A stretch of 49,613 nt of DNA from an uncultured Ignavibacteriales bacterium (GCA_903929035.1 CAIYTF010000185.1:1-49613); one strand, 5' to 3'. Counted from the stretch's first letter, positions 1 to 8,734 are shown. Notes: generated from the sequence alone by a model not told the origin. A program made the numbers and translations.

Positions 1-38
1 AGCTAACTCAAGTCTCTCTTTTTCAACTTCATCAATCA
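1..38 (-). repeat. Repeat shared with 46889-46926 (truncated by window edge)
   Basis: The first 38 bases are identical to positions 46889-46926, in the same orientation. On the minus strand both copies read in one frame as IDEVEKERLELA. The residues before this also align loosely (HRTADIFVKIL here, KRTTHWLKQFIIM in the other copy), so these look like remnants of paralogous coding sequences rather than a purely non-coding repeat. The repeat runs off the left edge of the window. In this copy the minus-strand frame is open from about 88 down to position 1. The parent gene is not recognised. Confidence 0.7.
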
Positions 39-133
39 GTATTTTGACAAAAATATCCGCTGTTCTATGGAAAAGGGGGGAGCTTCAAATTATGGAACTT
101 TTTAAACTCGACTTTTCGTGCAGGCACTAATTA

Positions 134-386
134 GGGTTTCCTGAAAAAGTCAAAAGGTTTATTCGCCGTTTTTAAATGGCACCCACTTACCTGCCAACTG
201 CTCATCGGCGCAGACAAATAGGTGCAAAAAGTATTGATTCGGATTCCCTTGGATTTAATTGCTTTTTAGCAAGGGCACGGAAAATGCGGATTATGCTCAA
301 AAAGCGTGTACCTATAAATTATCTAGATCCATTTTATCCCCGTTTTTATTGTACAATATCGCTCTTTTTACTTTTTCAGGATACCT
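134..386. mobile_element. MITE-like element, copy A
   Basis: This is a 253-base segment without a convincing gene. It begins GGGTTTCCTGAAAAAGTC and ends with an imperfect inverted copy of that sequence (ACTTTTTCAGGATACC). Over the 24 outer bases about 20 match. A related segment lies at 13859-14153 and shares blocks along its whole length, such as the AAATGGCACCC block near the start and TATTGTACAATATCGCTCTTTT near the end. Terminal inverted repeats, no transposase and multiple copies fit a miniature inverted-repeat element or a decayed IS end pair. The rest of the 1-429 interval shows only this element and the short repeat at position 1. A short ORF across it (176-463) looks spurious. Confidence 0.55.
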
Positions 387-429
387 TATATAAATTTACA
401 AAGGGCTATTATGGAATTATCAGGTATGC

Positions 430-1755
430 TTATTTTACGGGAATTCTGCCGATAGAGAAATAAGTAAAATTTTCCTCTTTCATTTTTTTCGCGGCAAAAA
501 TATTCCTGCCATCGAAAATAAGTTTTTCTTTCAGTGAACTTTTTAGCTTGCTGAAATCAGGATTCCTAAATTCGTTCCATTCTGTCAGCAAAAGCAGAGC
601 ATCTGCACCTTCAAGAGCCGCGTATTCATTTTGGGAATATGTAATTCTATCACCAAAGTAGTAACTGGAAGTTTCGTGTGCCGCGGGGTCATAAGCAGCT
701 ACAGTTGCCCCAAGTTCAAGGAGGCTGTTGATTATTGTAATTGACGGTGCTTCGCGCATATCATCTGTATTTGGCTTAAATGCAAGTCCCCAGATAGCAA
801 AATGCCGACCTTTAATATCGCCATTATAGTAATTCAAGACTTTCTTAACCAAAACGGATTTTTGTTCTTTATTAACTTTATCGACAGTAGTAAGAATTTT
901 GAATTCCGAATTATTATCAATGCCGGTTTTCATTAGCGCGTTAACATCCTTCGGGAAACAAGAACCGCCATAACCAATTCCCGGGAAAAGGAATCTTTTA
1001 CCGATTCTTGAATCACTACCCATACCCTGGCGAATCATATCAACATCTGCGCCCACAGCTTCGCAGAAATTTGCAAGCTCATTCATAAACGTGATGCGCA
1101 TAGCAAGATACGAGTTCGCGGCATATTTAGTAACTTCCGAGCTTTCATTTTCCATCACGAGAATCGGATTGCCCTGACGCACGAAAGGTTCATAAAGACT
1201 TTTCATTATTGCCGTGGCTTTTTCTGTTCTCGTGCCAATAACAATGCGGTCAGGTTTCATAAAATCTTCAACTGCAAATCCCTCGCGTAAAAATTCGGGG
1301 TTAGATACAACTTCAAAATTGCTAATTCCGTACTTTTTTAGAACAGCTTCAACCTTGCGGGACGTTCCGACAGGTACTGTGCTTTTGTTGACTATAACCT
1401 TGAAGTCTTTATCGCCAGACTCCTTTAGAATTTCTCCTATTTTATCCGCGACCATCATAACATACTGCAAATCAGCTGAACCATCCTCGCCCTGCGGGGT
1501 AGGAAGGCATAAAAAAACAACTTCAGATGATAATACCGCTGCTTTCAAATCATCAGTGAAAGCAAGACGTTTTTTTGCAATATTTCTATGAAATAATATT
1601 TCCAACCCCGGTTCATAAATCGGGACATCCGCGTTTCTTAATTTGACTAATTTCTCTTGAGAATTATCAACACAGATAACATTTGATCCCATTTCTGCAA
1701 AACAGGTGCCGGAGACTAAGCCAACGTATCCGGTTCCAACTATTGCTATATCCAT
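430..1755 (-). CDS. ugd: UDP-glucose 6-dehydrogenase
   Basis: This enzyme oxidises UDP-glucose twice with NAD+ to give UDP-glucuronate, a precursor for surface polysaccharides; it is cytosolic. The 441-residue length is normal for the family. The N-terminus carries the Rossmann motif GTGYVGL (residues 7-13). The middle has the family helix EVTKYAANSYLAMRI. The catalytic cysteine is C266 in GYGGSCFPKDV. The C-terminal UDP-binding domain has WGLAFKPNTDDMREAPS. It is the last gene of a run of five minus-strand genes and starts 24 bases after the glycogen phosphorylase stop. It could equally be called tuaD or a UDP-ManNAc dehydrogenase relative, but the motifs favour UDP-glucose. Confidence 0.95.
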   Translation of the reverse strand: MDIAIVGTGYVGLVSGTCFAEMGSNVICVDNSQEKLVKLRNADVPIYEPGLEILFHRNIAKKRLAFTDDLKAAVLSSEVVFLCLPTPQGEDGSADLQYVMMVADKIGEILKESGDKDFKVIVNKSTVPVGTSRKVEAVLKKYGISNFEVVSNPEFLREGFAVEDFMKPDRIVIGTRTEKATAIMKSLYEPFVRQGNPILVMENESSEVTKYAANSYLAMRITFMNELANFCEAVGADVDMIRQGMGSDSRIGKRFLFPGIGYGGSCFPKDVNALMKTGIDNNSEFKILTTVDKVNKEQKSVLVKKVLNYYNGDIKGRHFAIWGLAFKPNTDDMREAPSITIINSLLELGATVAAYDPAAHETSSYYFGDRITYSQNEYAALEGADALLLLTEWNEFRNPDFSKLKSSLKEKLIFDGRNIFAAKKMKEENFTYFSIGRIPVK

Positions 1756-1779
1756 AAATTAAATCTTTCTTTTTAGTTT

Positions 1780-4272
1780 TTATTCTAAATCTATTTTTAC
1801 AGGTTTTACATTCCAAATAAGTTCGGCATATTGCTGAACTGACCGATCACTTGAAAATTTACTCATACGTGCCACATTCAGTATTGATTTTGTAGTCCAC
1901 TCTTCTTTATTAATGTAAAGCTGAGAGACTCTATTTTGGGTTGCAATATATGATTCATAATCGGCACAGAGACAATAGTAATCAACATTTACCAATAAAT
2001 CAACAAACAATTGGAAAATGCCGGGTTCAAATCGATTGAAATAACCGGCAGACAACATATCGAGTACAAGTTTTAGCTCGGGGATTCGCGCGATATATTC
2101 GCGCGGGTTATACCCGTTCTTTTTGAGTGCCATAACTTCATCGGCAAGCAAGCCAAAAATAAAGAAGTTTTCTTCTCCGACTTCTTCGCACATCTCGACA
2201 TTCGCGCCGTCCATAGTCCCTATTGTAAGGGCACCGTTCAAAGCAAACTTCATATTGCCGGTGCCGGAAGCCTCGAAACCTGCTGTTGAAATCTGCTCGG
2301 AGAGATCAGCGGCGGGAATGATTTTTTCCGCGAGGGTAACAGAATAGTTTTTCAAGAATATTACTTTGAGCTTGTCTTTTACTTCAGGGTCTTTATTGAT
2401 TATCTCTGCCACCGCGTTGATAAGTTTAATTGTCATCTTGGCTTGAACGTATGCCGGAGCAGCCTTGCCTGCAAATATGAATGTCCGAGGGACAACATCC
2501 AAACTTGGGTTGTCTTTTATCCGATTATATAGAGTAATTATATGAATTACATTGAGAAGCTGACGCTTATACTCGTGGAATCGTTTCACCTGAACATCAA
2601 AAATAGAATCAGGGTTAACAATAACATTATGTTCTTTACGGATATATTTTGCTAACTCGTTTTTGTTTGTCCATTTGTAAGCACGCCAAGCTTCGGTGAA
2701 TGATTCATCCTTAATAAATTTTTCAATCTTTTTTATTTGCGAAAGATCGCGAATCCATCCATCACCAATGGAATCGGTTATCAGGTTAGCAAGTGAAGGA
2801 TTTGCTGCCCGCAGCCATCTGCGCGGGGTAATGCCGTTTGTAACATTAAAGAATTTAGCGGGGAATATCTTATAGTATTGAGGGAAAATGTAGTTCTTCA
2901 GTATTTCAGTGTGTAATGCCGCGACACCATTAATGGCGTGAGACCCCACGATCGCGAGATGCGCCATTTTAATATGTTTATCTCTGCCTTCGCGAATAAT
3001 AGACAGGTTTTCGAGATCACGATCGCTGACATCGTATTTAAATTTAATCATATCAAGGAATCGTTGATTTATTTCGTAAATCAACTGTAAGTGGCGCGGA
3101 AGCAATTCTTCAAGAATGCTCACGCTCCATTCCTCAAGTGCTTCAGGAACAACTGTATGATTAGTATACGCGAACGTTTGATTAGTAATGCTCCAAGCCT
3201 CATCCCATCCCAATCCTTCATCGTCCATAAGAATTCGCATTAATTCAGGGATGGCTATAACAGGATGCGTGTCATTTAGTTGAATAGCTACTTTATCGGG
3301 AAAATCCTTAAATGACGGGTGATTAATCTTATATTTCCTGATTATATCCTGCAGAGATGCTGAAACAAAAAAGTATTGTTGTTTCAGACGAAGGAATTTA
3401 CCCTCCTTATAAGTATCATTCGGATACAATACTTTAGAAATATTCTCGCTCATATTCTTCTCTTCAACAGCAGCAATATAATTGCCGGAATTAAAATCTT
3501 TGAAACTAAATTCGCGGGTTGCTTTAGCCTGCCAAAGACGCAGGTTGTTTACCGTGCTGTTCTTATATCCGGGGACGGGTACGTCAAATGCTGTCGCGAG
3601 AATATCATCAGTATCTACCCATTCGAATTTTAATTTACCGTGTCCCTGGTTGACAACTTCCACTCTGCCATAAAATTTCACGCGAAAATTTAAATCGCGC
3701 CGGTGAATTTCCCAAGGATTGCCGTTGGCAAGCCAATTATCCGGCTGCTCAATTTGACCTCCGCTTTCGATTTCCTGCTTAAAAATACCGTATTCGTAAC
3801 GGATGCCATAACCAAACGCGGGGAGTTCCAGCGTAGCCATAGAATCAAGAAAACAAGATGCCAGCCTTCCGAGACCGCCATTACCAAGCCCCATATCAGG
3901 TTCAAGCTCGGCAAGGTCTTCAAGAATGTGTCCATCATTCTCGATTATTTTTTGGCACTCTTTATAGTAATCCATATTGATGAGAGCATTACCAAGCAGC
4001 CTGCCCATAAGGTATTCAAGGGAGAGATAATAAACACGTTTTACATCCTGCACCTTGTGCGCGTGCTGCGTACGAAGCCACTTTCGAATGAGTTTATCGC
4101 GTACTGACATCGATAAAGCGAAATAGAAGTCATCAGGTTTCGCGGTAAATTTATCGCGAACCAAAATAAATTCCAGATGTTCGGAAAATTGATTTGAAAG
4201 AGAGTAACTTTCAAAATTTTCCCTGTCTGTGAAAAACATTGAGGATGTTTTTTTTTGCATAGAATCACTCAT
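1780..4272 (-). CDS. glgP: Glycogen/starch/alpha-glucan phosphorylase
   Basis: The enzyme releases glucose-1-phosphate from alpha-1,4-glucan ends using phosphate and pyridoxal phosphate. The PLP-lysine motif EASGTGNMKFALNG is intact. Other family blocks are present, including GNGGLGRLASCFLDSMATL, QLNDTHPVIAIPELMRIL and VKRFHEYKRQLLN. The frame is open to 4581, but that would overlap the rfbC coding sequence by about 300 bases. The ATG at 4272 (MSDSMQKK) lies four bases after the rfbC stop and gives 830 residues, the usual size, so I choose it. An ATG at 4260 is also possible. The tight spacing suggests translational coupling with rfbC, so glycogen breakdown and dTDP-sugar synthesis, which uses glucose-1-phosphate, sit in one transcription unit. 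Confidence 0.95.
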   Translation of the reverse strand: MSDSMQKKTSSMFFTDRENFESYSLSNQFSEHLEFILVRDKFTAKPDDFYFALSMSVRDKLIRKWLRTQHAHKVQDVKRVYYLSLEYLMGRLLGNALINMDYYKECQKIIENDGHILEDLAELEPDMGLGNGGLGRLASCFLDSMATLELPAFGYGIRYEYGIFKQEIESGGQIEQPDNWLANGNPWEIHRRDLNFRVKFYGRVEVVNQGHGKLKFEWVDTDDILATAFDVPVPGYKNSTVNNLRLWQAKATREFSFKDFNSGNYIAAVEEKNMSENISKVLYPNDTYKEGKFLRLKQQYFFVSASLQDIIRKYKINHPSFKDFPDKVAIQLNDTHPVIAIPELMRILMDDEGLGWDEAWSITNQTFAYTNHTVVPEALEEWSVSILEELLPRHLQLIYEINQRFLDMIKFKYDVSDRDLENLSIIREGRDKHIKMAHLAIVGSHAINGVAALHTEILKNYIFPQYYKIFPAKFFNVTNGITPRRWLRAANPSLANLITDSIGDGWIRDLSQIKKIEKFIKDESFTEAWRAYKWTNKNELAKYIRKEHNVIVNPDSIFDVQVKRFHEYKRQLLNVIHIITLYNRIKDNPSLDVVPRTFIFAGKAAPAYVQAKMTIKLINAVAEIINKDPEVKDKLKVIFLKNYSVTLAEKIIPAADLSEQISTAGFEASGTGNMKFALNGALTIGTMDGANVEMCEEVGEENFFIFGLLADEVMALKKNGYNPREYIARIPELKLVLDMLSAGYFNRFEPGIFQLFVDLLVNVDYYCLCADYESYIATQNRVSQLYINKEEWTTKSILNVARMSKFSSDRSVQQYAELIWNVKPVKIDLE

Positions 4273-4276
4273 TATT

Positions 4277-4828
4277 TTAATAATAAAATATATTTGTTGA
4301 TTGAGAAAAAAGGCTGCCTTGCAAATCTTTTGGCGAAACAATGGGTGCATCATTTTGCCAGTCAATACCAAGTGCAGTATCATTATAGAGGACGGTTCCC
4401 TCGTGTTCTTTGCTGTAATATCCTGTACACTTATAGTGGAACAAAACTTCTTCAGAGAGAACTGAAAAACCGTGCGCGAATCCGGGCGGAATATAAATTT
4501 GAGTATGATTTGATTCAGAAAGTATAACGGAAAAATATTTTCCGAAAGTGGGGGAGCCGTTTCGAAGGTCAAGTGCAACATCTAAAACAGCACCTGCTAA
4601 AACTTGGCATAGTTTGCCTTGTGCTTTTTCACCTGTTTGAAAATGCAAACCGCGTAATGTATTTTTACAGGATTTAGAAATATTATCCTGTACGAAATTA
4701 ATTGGATTGTTCTGCTCGTTAAAATCGTCTGATCTGAAAGATTCATAGAAAAAACCTCTGCTATCCGTAAATACTTTCGGTTCGATAAGAAAAAGCCCCG
4801 GAAAATCTGTTTGGTTTATTTTGCTCAT
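4277..4828 (-). CDS. rfbC: dTDP-4-dehydrorhamnose 3,5-epimerase
   Basis: This cupin-fold epimerase is the third step of dTDP-L-rhamnose synthesis. At 183 residues it has the family size. RGLHFQ carries the catalytic-base histidine (H62). A lysine-containing strand, EKAQGKLCQVLAGAVLDVALDLR, follows, then the IPPGFAHGFSVLSEEVLFHYKCTGYY block. The start codon directly abuts the stop of rfbA. rfbB is more than 24 kb away in this window and rfbD is not present, so the rhamnose pathway genes are scattered. RmlC versus a related epimerase of another dTDP-sugar cannot be separated by eye. Confidence 0.92.
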   Translation of the reverse strand: MSKINQTDFPGLFLIEPKVFTDSRGFFYESFRSDDFNEQNNPINFVQDNISKSCKNTLRGLHFQTGEKAQGKLCQVLAGAVLDVALDLRNGSPTFGKYFSVILSESNHTQIYIPPGFAHGFSVLSEEVLFHYKCTGYYSKEHEGTVLYNDTALGIDWQNDAPIVSPKDLQGSLFSQSTNIFYY

Positions 4829-5707
4829 TTAATTCTCTTCCTGCTGCTCTTGGAGCACTTTTTCTAAATAGCTTCGATACATACTTTTAGGCATTGATTC
4901 AATTACCTCTTGGAATTGTTTTTCGGAAATAAATTTTTTAATAAAAGCAATTTCTTCTATGCAGGCAATTTTCATACCCTGCCGTTCTTCTATAACTCCA
5001 AAGAAGTTGGATGCCTGCAAGAGAGCTTCGGGAGTCCCTGTATCTAACCAAGCAACACCTCTGCCGATTTTTTTTACTTTTAACTGCTGCAGTTTAAGAT
5101 ACTCGACATTCACATCGGTAATTTCAAGTTCACCGCGCGGAGAAGGCTTCAAATTCTCGGAAATTTCAATTACTTGATTATCATATACATATAAGCCGGG
5201 AACAGCAAAATTCGACTTTGGCTTTTCCGGCTTTTCTTCAATCGAGAGGGCTTTCCCTTCACTATTGAAATGTACAATTCCATAACGTTCAGGGTCAGTT
5301 ACCCTGTAGCCGAATATAGTTGCACCCGGCGAAGTATCTGCTATTGCTCCATAAAAGAAGTCGAGATAACCGTAGAAAATATTATCACCTAAAACAAGCG
5401 TAACAGAATCATTGCCAATAAATTCTTTGCCCAGAATAAACGATTCAGCTATGCCATTAGGTGCAGTTTGAATTTTATAGGAAATTGATAAACCAAGTTT
5501 ATTCCCGTCACCAAAAAGCTTTTGGTAGAAAGGAATGGTATCTTCATTAGAGATAATAAGTATCTCCTTTATGCCGCCTAACATTAAAACAGCAAGCGGG
5601 TAATATATCAATGGTTTGTCATAAATTATTACTAACTGTTTGCTGTAAACTTTGGTTATAGGATATAATCGGGAGCCTGAACCTCCGGCTAATATTATTC
5701 CTTTCAT
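4829..5707 (-). CDS. rfbA: Glucose-1-phosphate thymidylyltransferase
   Basis: This enzyme couples dTTP and glucose-1-phosphate to form dTDP-glucose. At 292 residues it is the standard RmlA length. The nucleotide-binding signature near the start is LAGGSGSRLYPIT; the usual GGxGTRL here has S in place of T. YSKQLVIIYDKPLIYYPLAVLMLGGI, LVLGDNIFYG and the WLDTGTPEALLQASNF block are all present. A GGAG ribosome-binding site precedes the ATG by eight bases, and the gene begins 6 bases after the STAS gene. Its substrate is also the product of glycogen phosphorylase, two genes downstream. Confidence 0.95.
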   Translation of the reverse strand: MKGIILAGGSGSRLYPITKVYSKQLVIIYDKPLIYYPLAVLMLGGIKEILIISNEDTIPFYQKLFGDGNKLGLSISYKIQTAPNGIAESFILGKEFIGNDSVTLVLGDNIFYGYLDFFYGAIADTSPGATIFGYRVTDPERYGIVHFNSEGKALSIEEKPEKPKSNFAVPGLYVYDNQVIEISENLKPSPRGELEITDVNVEYLKLQQLKVKKIGRGVAWLDTGTPEALLQASNFFGVIEERQGMKIACIEEIAFIKKFISEKQFQEVIESMPKSMYRSYLEKVLQEQQEEN

Positions 5708-5713
5708 ATTTTG

Positions 5714-6079
5714 TTACTCTCCTTTAGGATTATCGGTTTTTGTGAAACTGTTTATAGCGTCATTCTTTGACGGGAAAATTTGAAAAACTTCATCTAAGTG
5801 CATCAATTTAAAAATAGGCATAAGTGAATTTTGAATTTCGGCAAGCCTAATATCGCCGTTTGTAAGACGGCTTTTTTTAAGCCCCGACACAAGGGCACCT
5901 AAAAAAAAGCTATCCATAAATTCTACTTTTTCTACGTCAATGACAATTTCCGGTATTTCGCGATTTTCAATTAAATCAAACAGAAAGTCTTTGAATTCTC
6001 GAGCGATTTCAGCGGTTGCCCTGCGTGGAATTAGTTTAATGCAGGTGACAGAATCAAGTTGCTCCACTTGGAAAATCAT
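5714..6079 (-). CDS. STAS-domain protein (anti-anti-sigma factor-like)
   Basis: A single STAS domain fills the 121 residues. The diagnostic segment DVEKVEFMDSFFLGALVSGLKK contains the D-S pair where anti-anti-sigma factors of the SpoIIAA/RsbV type are phosphorylated by a partner kinase. The basic N-terminal strand and the C-terminal helix after HLDEVFQIF match the fold. No anti-sigma kinase or sigma factor is adjacent. The gene heads the run rfbA-rfbC-glgP-ugd, which suggests a regulatory or scaffold role linked to polysaccharide supply, but that is inference. A promoter match lies 63-93 bases upstream of the ATG. Confidence 0.85.
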   Translation of the reverse strand: MIFQVEQLDSVTCIKLIPRRATAEIAREFKDFLFDLIENREIPEIVIDVEKVEFMDSFFLGALVSGLKKSRLTNGDIRLAEIQNSLMPIFKLMHLDEVFQIFPSKNDAINSFTKTDNPKGE

Positions 6080-6141
6080 TTTGATATCCTTAGTTTAAGT
6101 TAGATTTTGCATCTTCTGGAAGAAAAAATGCTTTGTTACTA

Positions 6142-6172
6142 TAAATTTACATATCTATTAGTATTTCTCAAA
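6142..6172 (-). promoter_or_regulatory. Bacteroidota-type promoter for the STAS-rfb-glg-ugd operon
   Basis: On the minus strand TTTG (6172-6169) is followed after exactly 19 bases by TAAATTTA (6149-6142). This matches the -33 TTTG / -7 TAnnTTTG consensus known for the primary sigma factor of Bacteroidota except for the last base. Predicted transcription would begin near 6135, leaving a leader of about 56 bases. Confidence 0.6.
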
Positions 6173-6246
6173 GTGTGAAAGCAATTTTATTTTGATTAAA
6201 ACAGGTAATTTCAAACAATATAAGAAAAAATTTATTTTATTTGCCG

Positions 6247-6277
6247 TTTGCAGCCTGATACTACTTTCGTAAATTTG
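6247..6277 (+). promoter_or_regulatory. Bacteroidota-type promoter for the EIIA-like gene
   Basis: TTTG at 6247-6250 is followed after exactly 19 bases by TAAATTTG at 6270-6277, a perfect match to the TTTG-N19-TAnnTTTG pattern. The start codon is about 28 bases further on, so the leader would be short (about 20 bases). It is divergent from the STAS promoter, about 75 bases away. Confidence 0.7.
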
Positions 6278-6304
6278 CACGTTATTAATTAAAATGAATT
6301 GAAA

Positions 6305-6775
6305 ATGAGACTGACTGACTTATTAAATGATAAAACAATAATTTCTGAATTAAAGAGTAAAGAAAAAATCGGGGTAATTAATGAACTAATCGATTTGTTC
6401 AAGGATGATGCAAGAGTAATAAATATTGAAAAAGTACGGCAGAAAGTTCTCGAGAGAGAAAAGATTATGTCAACAGGTGTTGGGAAAAACTTTGCAGTAC
6501 CACACGGGAAAACGGATGCTGTGAATGATATAGTTTGCGCGTTTGGTAAATCAACGGAACCTATCGATTATCAATCATTGGATCAACAACCCGTGCATTT
6601 AGTTTTTCTATTGATTGGACAGGATAATTCTGTCAGTTCCCACATTAAGCTTCTTAGCCGTATTTCAAGAATGATGACGAAGGATGAATTCCGGGGGAAA
6701 CTTATTAAGGCAACTACGGTTGAAGAAATTCATTCGGCTTTCAGGGATGAAGAAAAAGATTACATTGACTTATAG
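6305..6775 (+). CDS. PTS EIIA domain protein (PtsN/fructose-type)
   Basis: This is a stand-alone PTS_EIIA type-2 domain, normally phosphorylated on histidine by NPr or HPr. The active-site histidine lies in GVGKNFAVPHGKTDAV, and the family helix LLSRISRMMTKDEFRGKLIKA follows. I start at the ATG at 6305 (156 residues); a TTG at 6299 in the same frame is the alternative. No sugar permease EIIB/EIIC genes are near, so a regulatory role like PtsN (EIIA-Ntr) is more likely than sugar transport. That is inference from context. Confidence 0.85.
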   Translation: MRLTDLLNDKTIISELKSKEKIGVINELIDLFKDDARVINIEKVRQKVLEREKIMSTGVGKNFAVPHGKTDAVNDIVCAFGKSTEPIDYQSLDQQPVHLVFLLIGQDNSVSSHIKLLSRISRMMTKDEFRGKLIKATTVEEIHSAFRDEEKDYIDL

Positions 6776-6858
6776 GCAGAAGTTATAAATATATAACCGT
6801 CAGTTTTCAATGTTTGAAATAGCAGTCAACCTTTTCACATTCGAGGAGTCAAAATAGA

Positions 6859-7671
6859 GTGTATCCTGAGCTTTTTACAATTGGTCCTTTCACTGTTTAC
6901 AGCTATGGACTTATGCTTGGTTTGGCGTTTATTGCCGGGAGTTTTATTTTATCGGCTGAATTTAAACGCGTAAATCTCAAGGATACCTATGCATCCGAAA
7001 TAACACTAATATCTATAGTGCTTGGTGTGGCAGGCAGTAAACTGTTTCACTTAATTGAAAATTGGAGCCTGTTTCTTGATAACCCTGGAATGATATTTTC
7101 ACCGGGCGGATTAACCTATTATGGCGGTTTTATTTTAGTAACAACGGCTATCGCGTTTTATACTAAAAGAAAAAAACTTAATTTTCTGATGGTAACAGAT
7201 TTGCTCGTGCCTTCATTGGCAATTGCTTATGGCATTGGCAGAATCGGCTGCCATCTGGCGGGTGACGGTGATTATGGCATCCCGACAACATTGCCCTGGG
7301 GTATGAGTTACGCGAACGGCATAGTTAAACCATCAGAGATGTTTGCAGGAAGCAATTATGCTGCTCAATACCCGAATGCAATTTTCCCGAACACGACTCC
7401 TTTACATCCAACACCGCTCTATGAATTTTTTGCTGCTGTTATTATATTTATGATTCTTTGGCAATTTAGAAAAAAATTCAGTACCCCCGGAAAATTATTT
7501 ATGCTCTATTTAATACTTTCCGGAATTGCCAGATTAACGGTCGAGTTTTTACGGTTAAATCCCGAATTGCTGTTTGGATTGACGCAGGCGCAGTTGATAT
7601 CGGTAGTTTTAATTATAGTCGGTTCTATCGGGTTTTACCGTTTTAATAGACCCGCGAAAATCACGAAATAA
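6859..7671 (+). CDS. lgt: Prolipoprotein diacylglyceryl transferase
   Basis: This inner-membrane enzyme transfers diacylglycerol from phosphatidylglycerol to the lipobox cysteine of prolipoproteins. The 270 residues contain about seven hydrophobic segments. The family signature is GIGRIGCHLAGDGDYGIPTTLPWGMSY, including the essential arginine, and a second block TPLYEFFAAVIIF is present. The start is a GTG (GTG TAT CCT), preceded by GAGGAG about ten bases upstream. rlmB follows after 18 bases, so the two are probably co-transcribed. Confidence 0.95.
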   Translation: MYPELFTIGPFTVYSYGLMLGLAFIAGSFILSAEFKRVNLKDTYASEITLISIVLGVAGSKLFHLIENWSLFLDNPGMIFSPGGLTYYGGFILVTTAIAFYTKRKKLNFLMVTDLLVPSLAIAYGIGRIGCHLAGDGDYGIPTTLPWGMSYANGIVKPSEMFAGSNYAAQYPNAIFPNTTPLHPTPLYEFFAAVIIFMILWQFRKKFSTPGKLFMLYLILSGIARLTVEFLRLNPELLFGLTQAQLISVVLIIVGSIGFYRFNRPAKITK

Positions 7672-7689
7672 AGGACAAAAGGGGATTTT

Positions 7690-8421
7690 ATGGTAATTTT
7701 TGGAAGGAAACCTGTTCTCGAAGCTCTTAAAAGCGGGCAAAATTTACAAAAAATATATTTGCAGCTAAATCAGTCGGGGCATATTGTCGGTGAGATTTTA
7801 CGCGCCGCGCGGGAACATCGGGTTATTGTTTCTGAAGTTTCATTTGATAAATTATCATCAATTGCAAAATCAGATGATCATCAGGGAGTTGCAGCATTGC
7901 AGGCTGAAAGCACGGTAATTCAAATTGATGAATTGCTGGAAAATGCCAAGGAAACCGCGTACCCACTGTTGGTCATTCTTGAAAACATTCAGGATCCGCA
8001 TAATCTGGGTGCTATTATAAGGAGCGCGGAAGCAGCAGGCGCGAATGGAGTAATTATAACAAAACATAATTCCGCGCCGCTTAATGAATCAGCTGTTAAA
8101 TCATCCGCGGGAGCTGCCGCGCACATTCCCATAACTTTAGTTCACAATCTTGCCCAAACACTTCAAATCTTGAAAGATACCGGATATTGGATAGTCGGAA
8201 GCACATTAAATAATGCAGATGACTATCGCGAGCCGGATTATTTATGCCCAATCGCGTTAATAATTGGAAACGAAGAAAATGGTCTCCGTCAATTAACAAT
8301 GAAAAAATGTGATTTCTTGGTAAAAATACCAATGCTCGGAAAAATTAATTCTCTGAACGCCTCTGTTGCAGCAGGCGTGTTATTATTTGAAATAATTTCC
8401 AGCCGCGAACCGTTAAAGTAA
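7690..8421 (+). CDS. rlmB: 23S rRNA (guanosine-2'-O-)-methyltransferase, TrmH/RlmB family
   Basis: This SPOUT-fold methyltransferase has an N-terminal SpoU substrate-binding domain (VIFGRKPVLEALKSG). The three knot motifs are all visible: ILENIQDPHNLGAIIRSAEA, ALIIGNEENGL, and KIPMLGKINSLNASVAAGVLL. The length (243) is standard. In related bacteria it modifies the peptidyl-transferase-domain guanosine 2251, although family members act on other rRNA or tRNA sites. An AGGGG ribosome-binding site lies seven bases before the ATG. Confidence 0.9.
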   Translation: MVIFGRKPVLEALKSGQNLQKIYLQLNQSGHIVGEILRAAREHRVIVSEVSFDKLSSIAKSDDHQGVAALQAESTVIQIDELLENAKETAYPLLVILENIQDPHNLGAIIRSAEAAGANGVIITKHNSAPLNESAVKSSAGAAAHIPITLVHNLAQTLQILKDTGYWIVGSTLNNADDYREPDYLCPIALIIGNEENGLRQLTMKKCDFLVKIPMLGKINSLNASVAAGVLLFEIISSREPLK

Positions 8422-8557
8422 GGCCTCTTTGCCATTGAAAATACTGCCGGTTGGGTGTAAATTATAAGTTCGCTTTCTTTGTCGGGGAGGGTAATATACT
8501 TTTTTTTTCGTAATTTGAGTTTACAAATATTTTTTCCACTATACAATGGAGTCAGAA

Positions 8558-8734
8558 ATGGACGTTAAAATAGAAAACGGCAAACTTATCATCAGTATTG
8601 AACTGCAAACACCAACACCAAGTTCATCAGGAAAAACATTAGTGGTTGCATCCACTCACGGAAATACACCAACGCGATGTATAATTGATGGTAAACCCGT
8701 TATAATCGGACTGAATGCTTATATCAAAAAGTAG
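8558..8734 (+). CDS. Small conserved-looking hypothetical protein
   Basis: A 58-residue protein beginning MDVKIENGKLIISIELQ. I choose the ATG at 8558 because GGAG lies seven bases before it; an ATG at 8546 in the same frame would place that site inside the coding sequence. The composition is regular: a beta-rich N-terminus, a serine/proline linker, then VVASTHGNTPTRCIIDGKPVIIGLNAYIKK. It has no signal peptide or membrane segment. The pattern resembles short stand-alone proteins found in many bacteria without known function. It is not in an obvious operon, as the gap to rlmB is 136 bases. Confidence 0.55.
   Translation: MDVKIENGKLIISIELQTPTPSSSGKTLVVASTHGNTPTRCIIDGKPVIIGLNAYIKK

Noticed and set aside
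176-463. 95-residue frame at the left edge
   Set aside because: It lies within the MITE-like element, has no known motif, and overlaps the end of ugd on the other strand. Copy B does not keep the frame.
4273-4581. Long N-terminal extension of glycogen phosphorylase
   Set aside because: It overlaps the rfbC coding sequence over its entire length and no phosphorylase family member has this extension. The ATG at 4272 gives the normal size.
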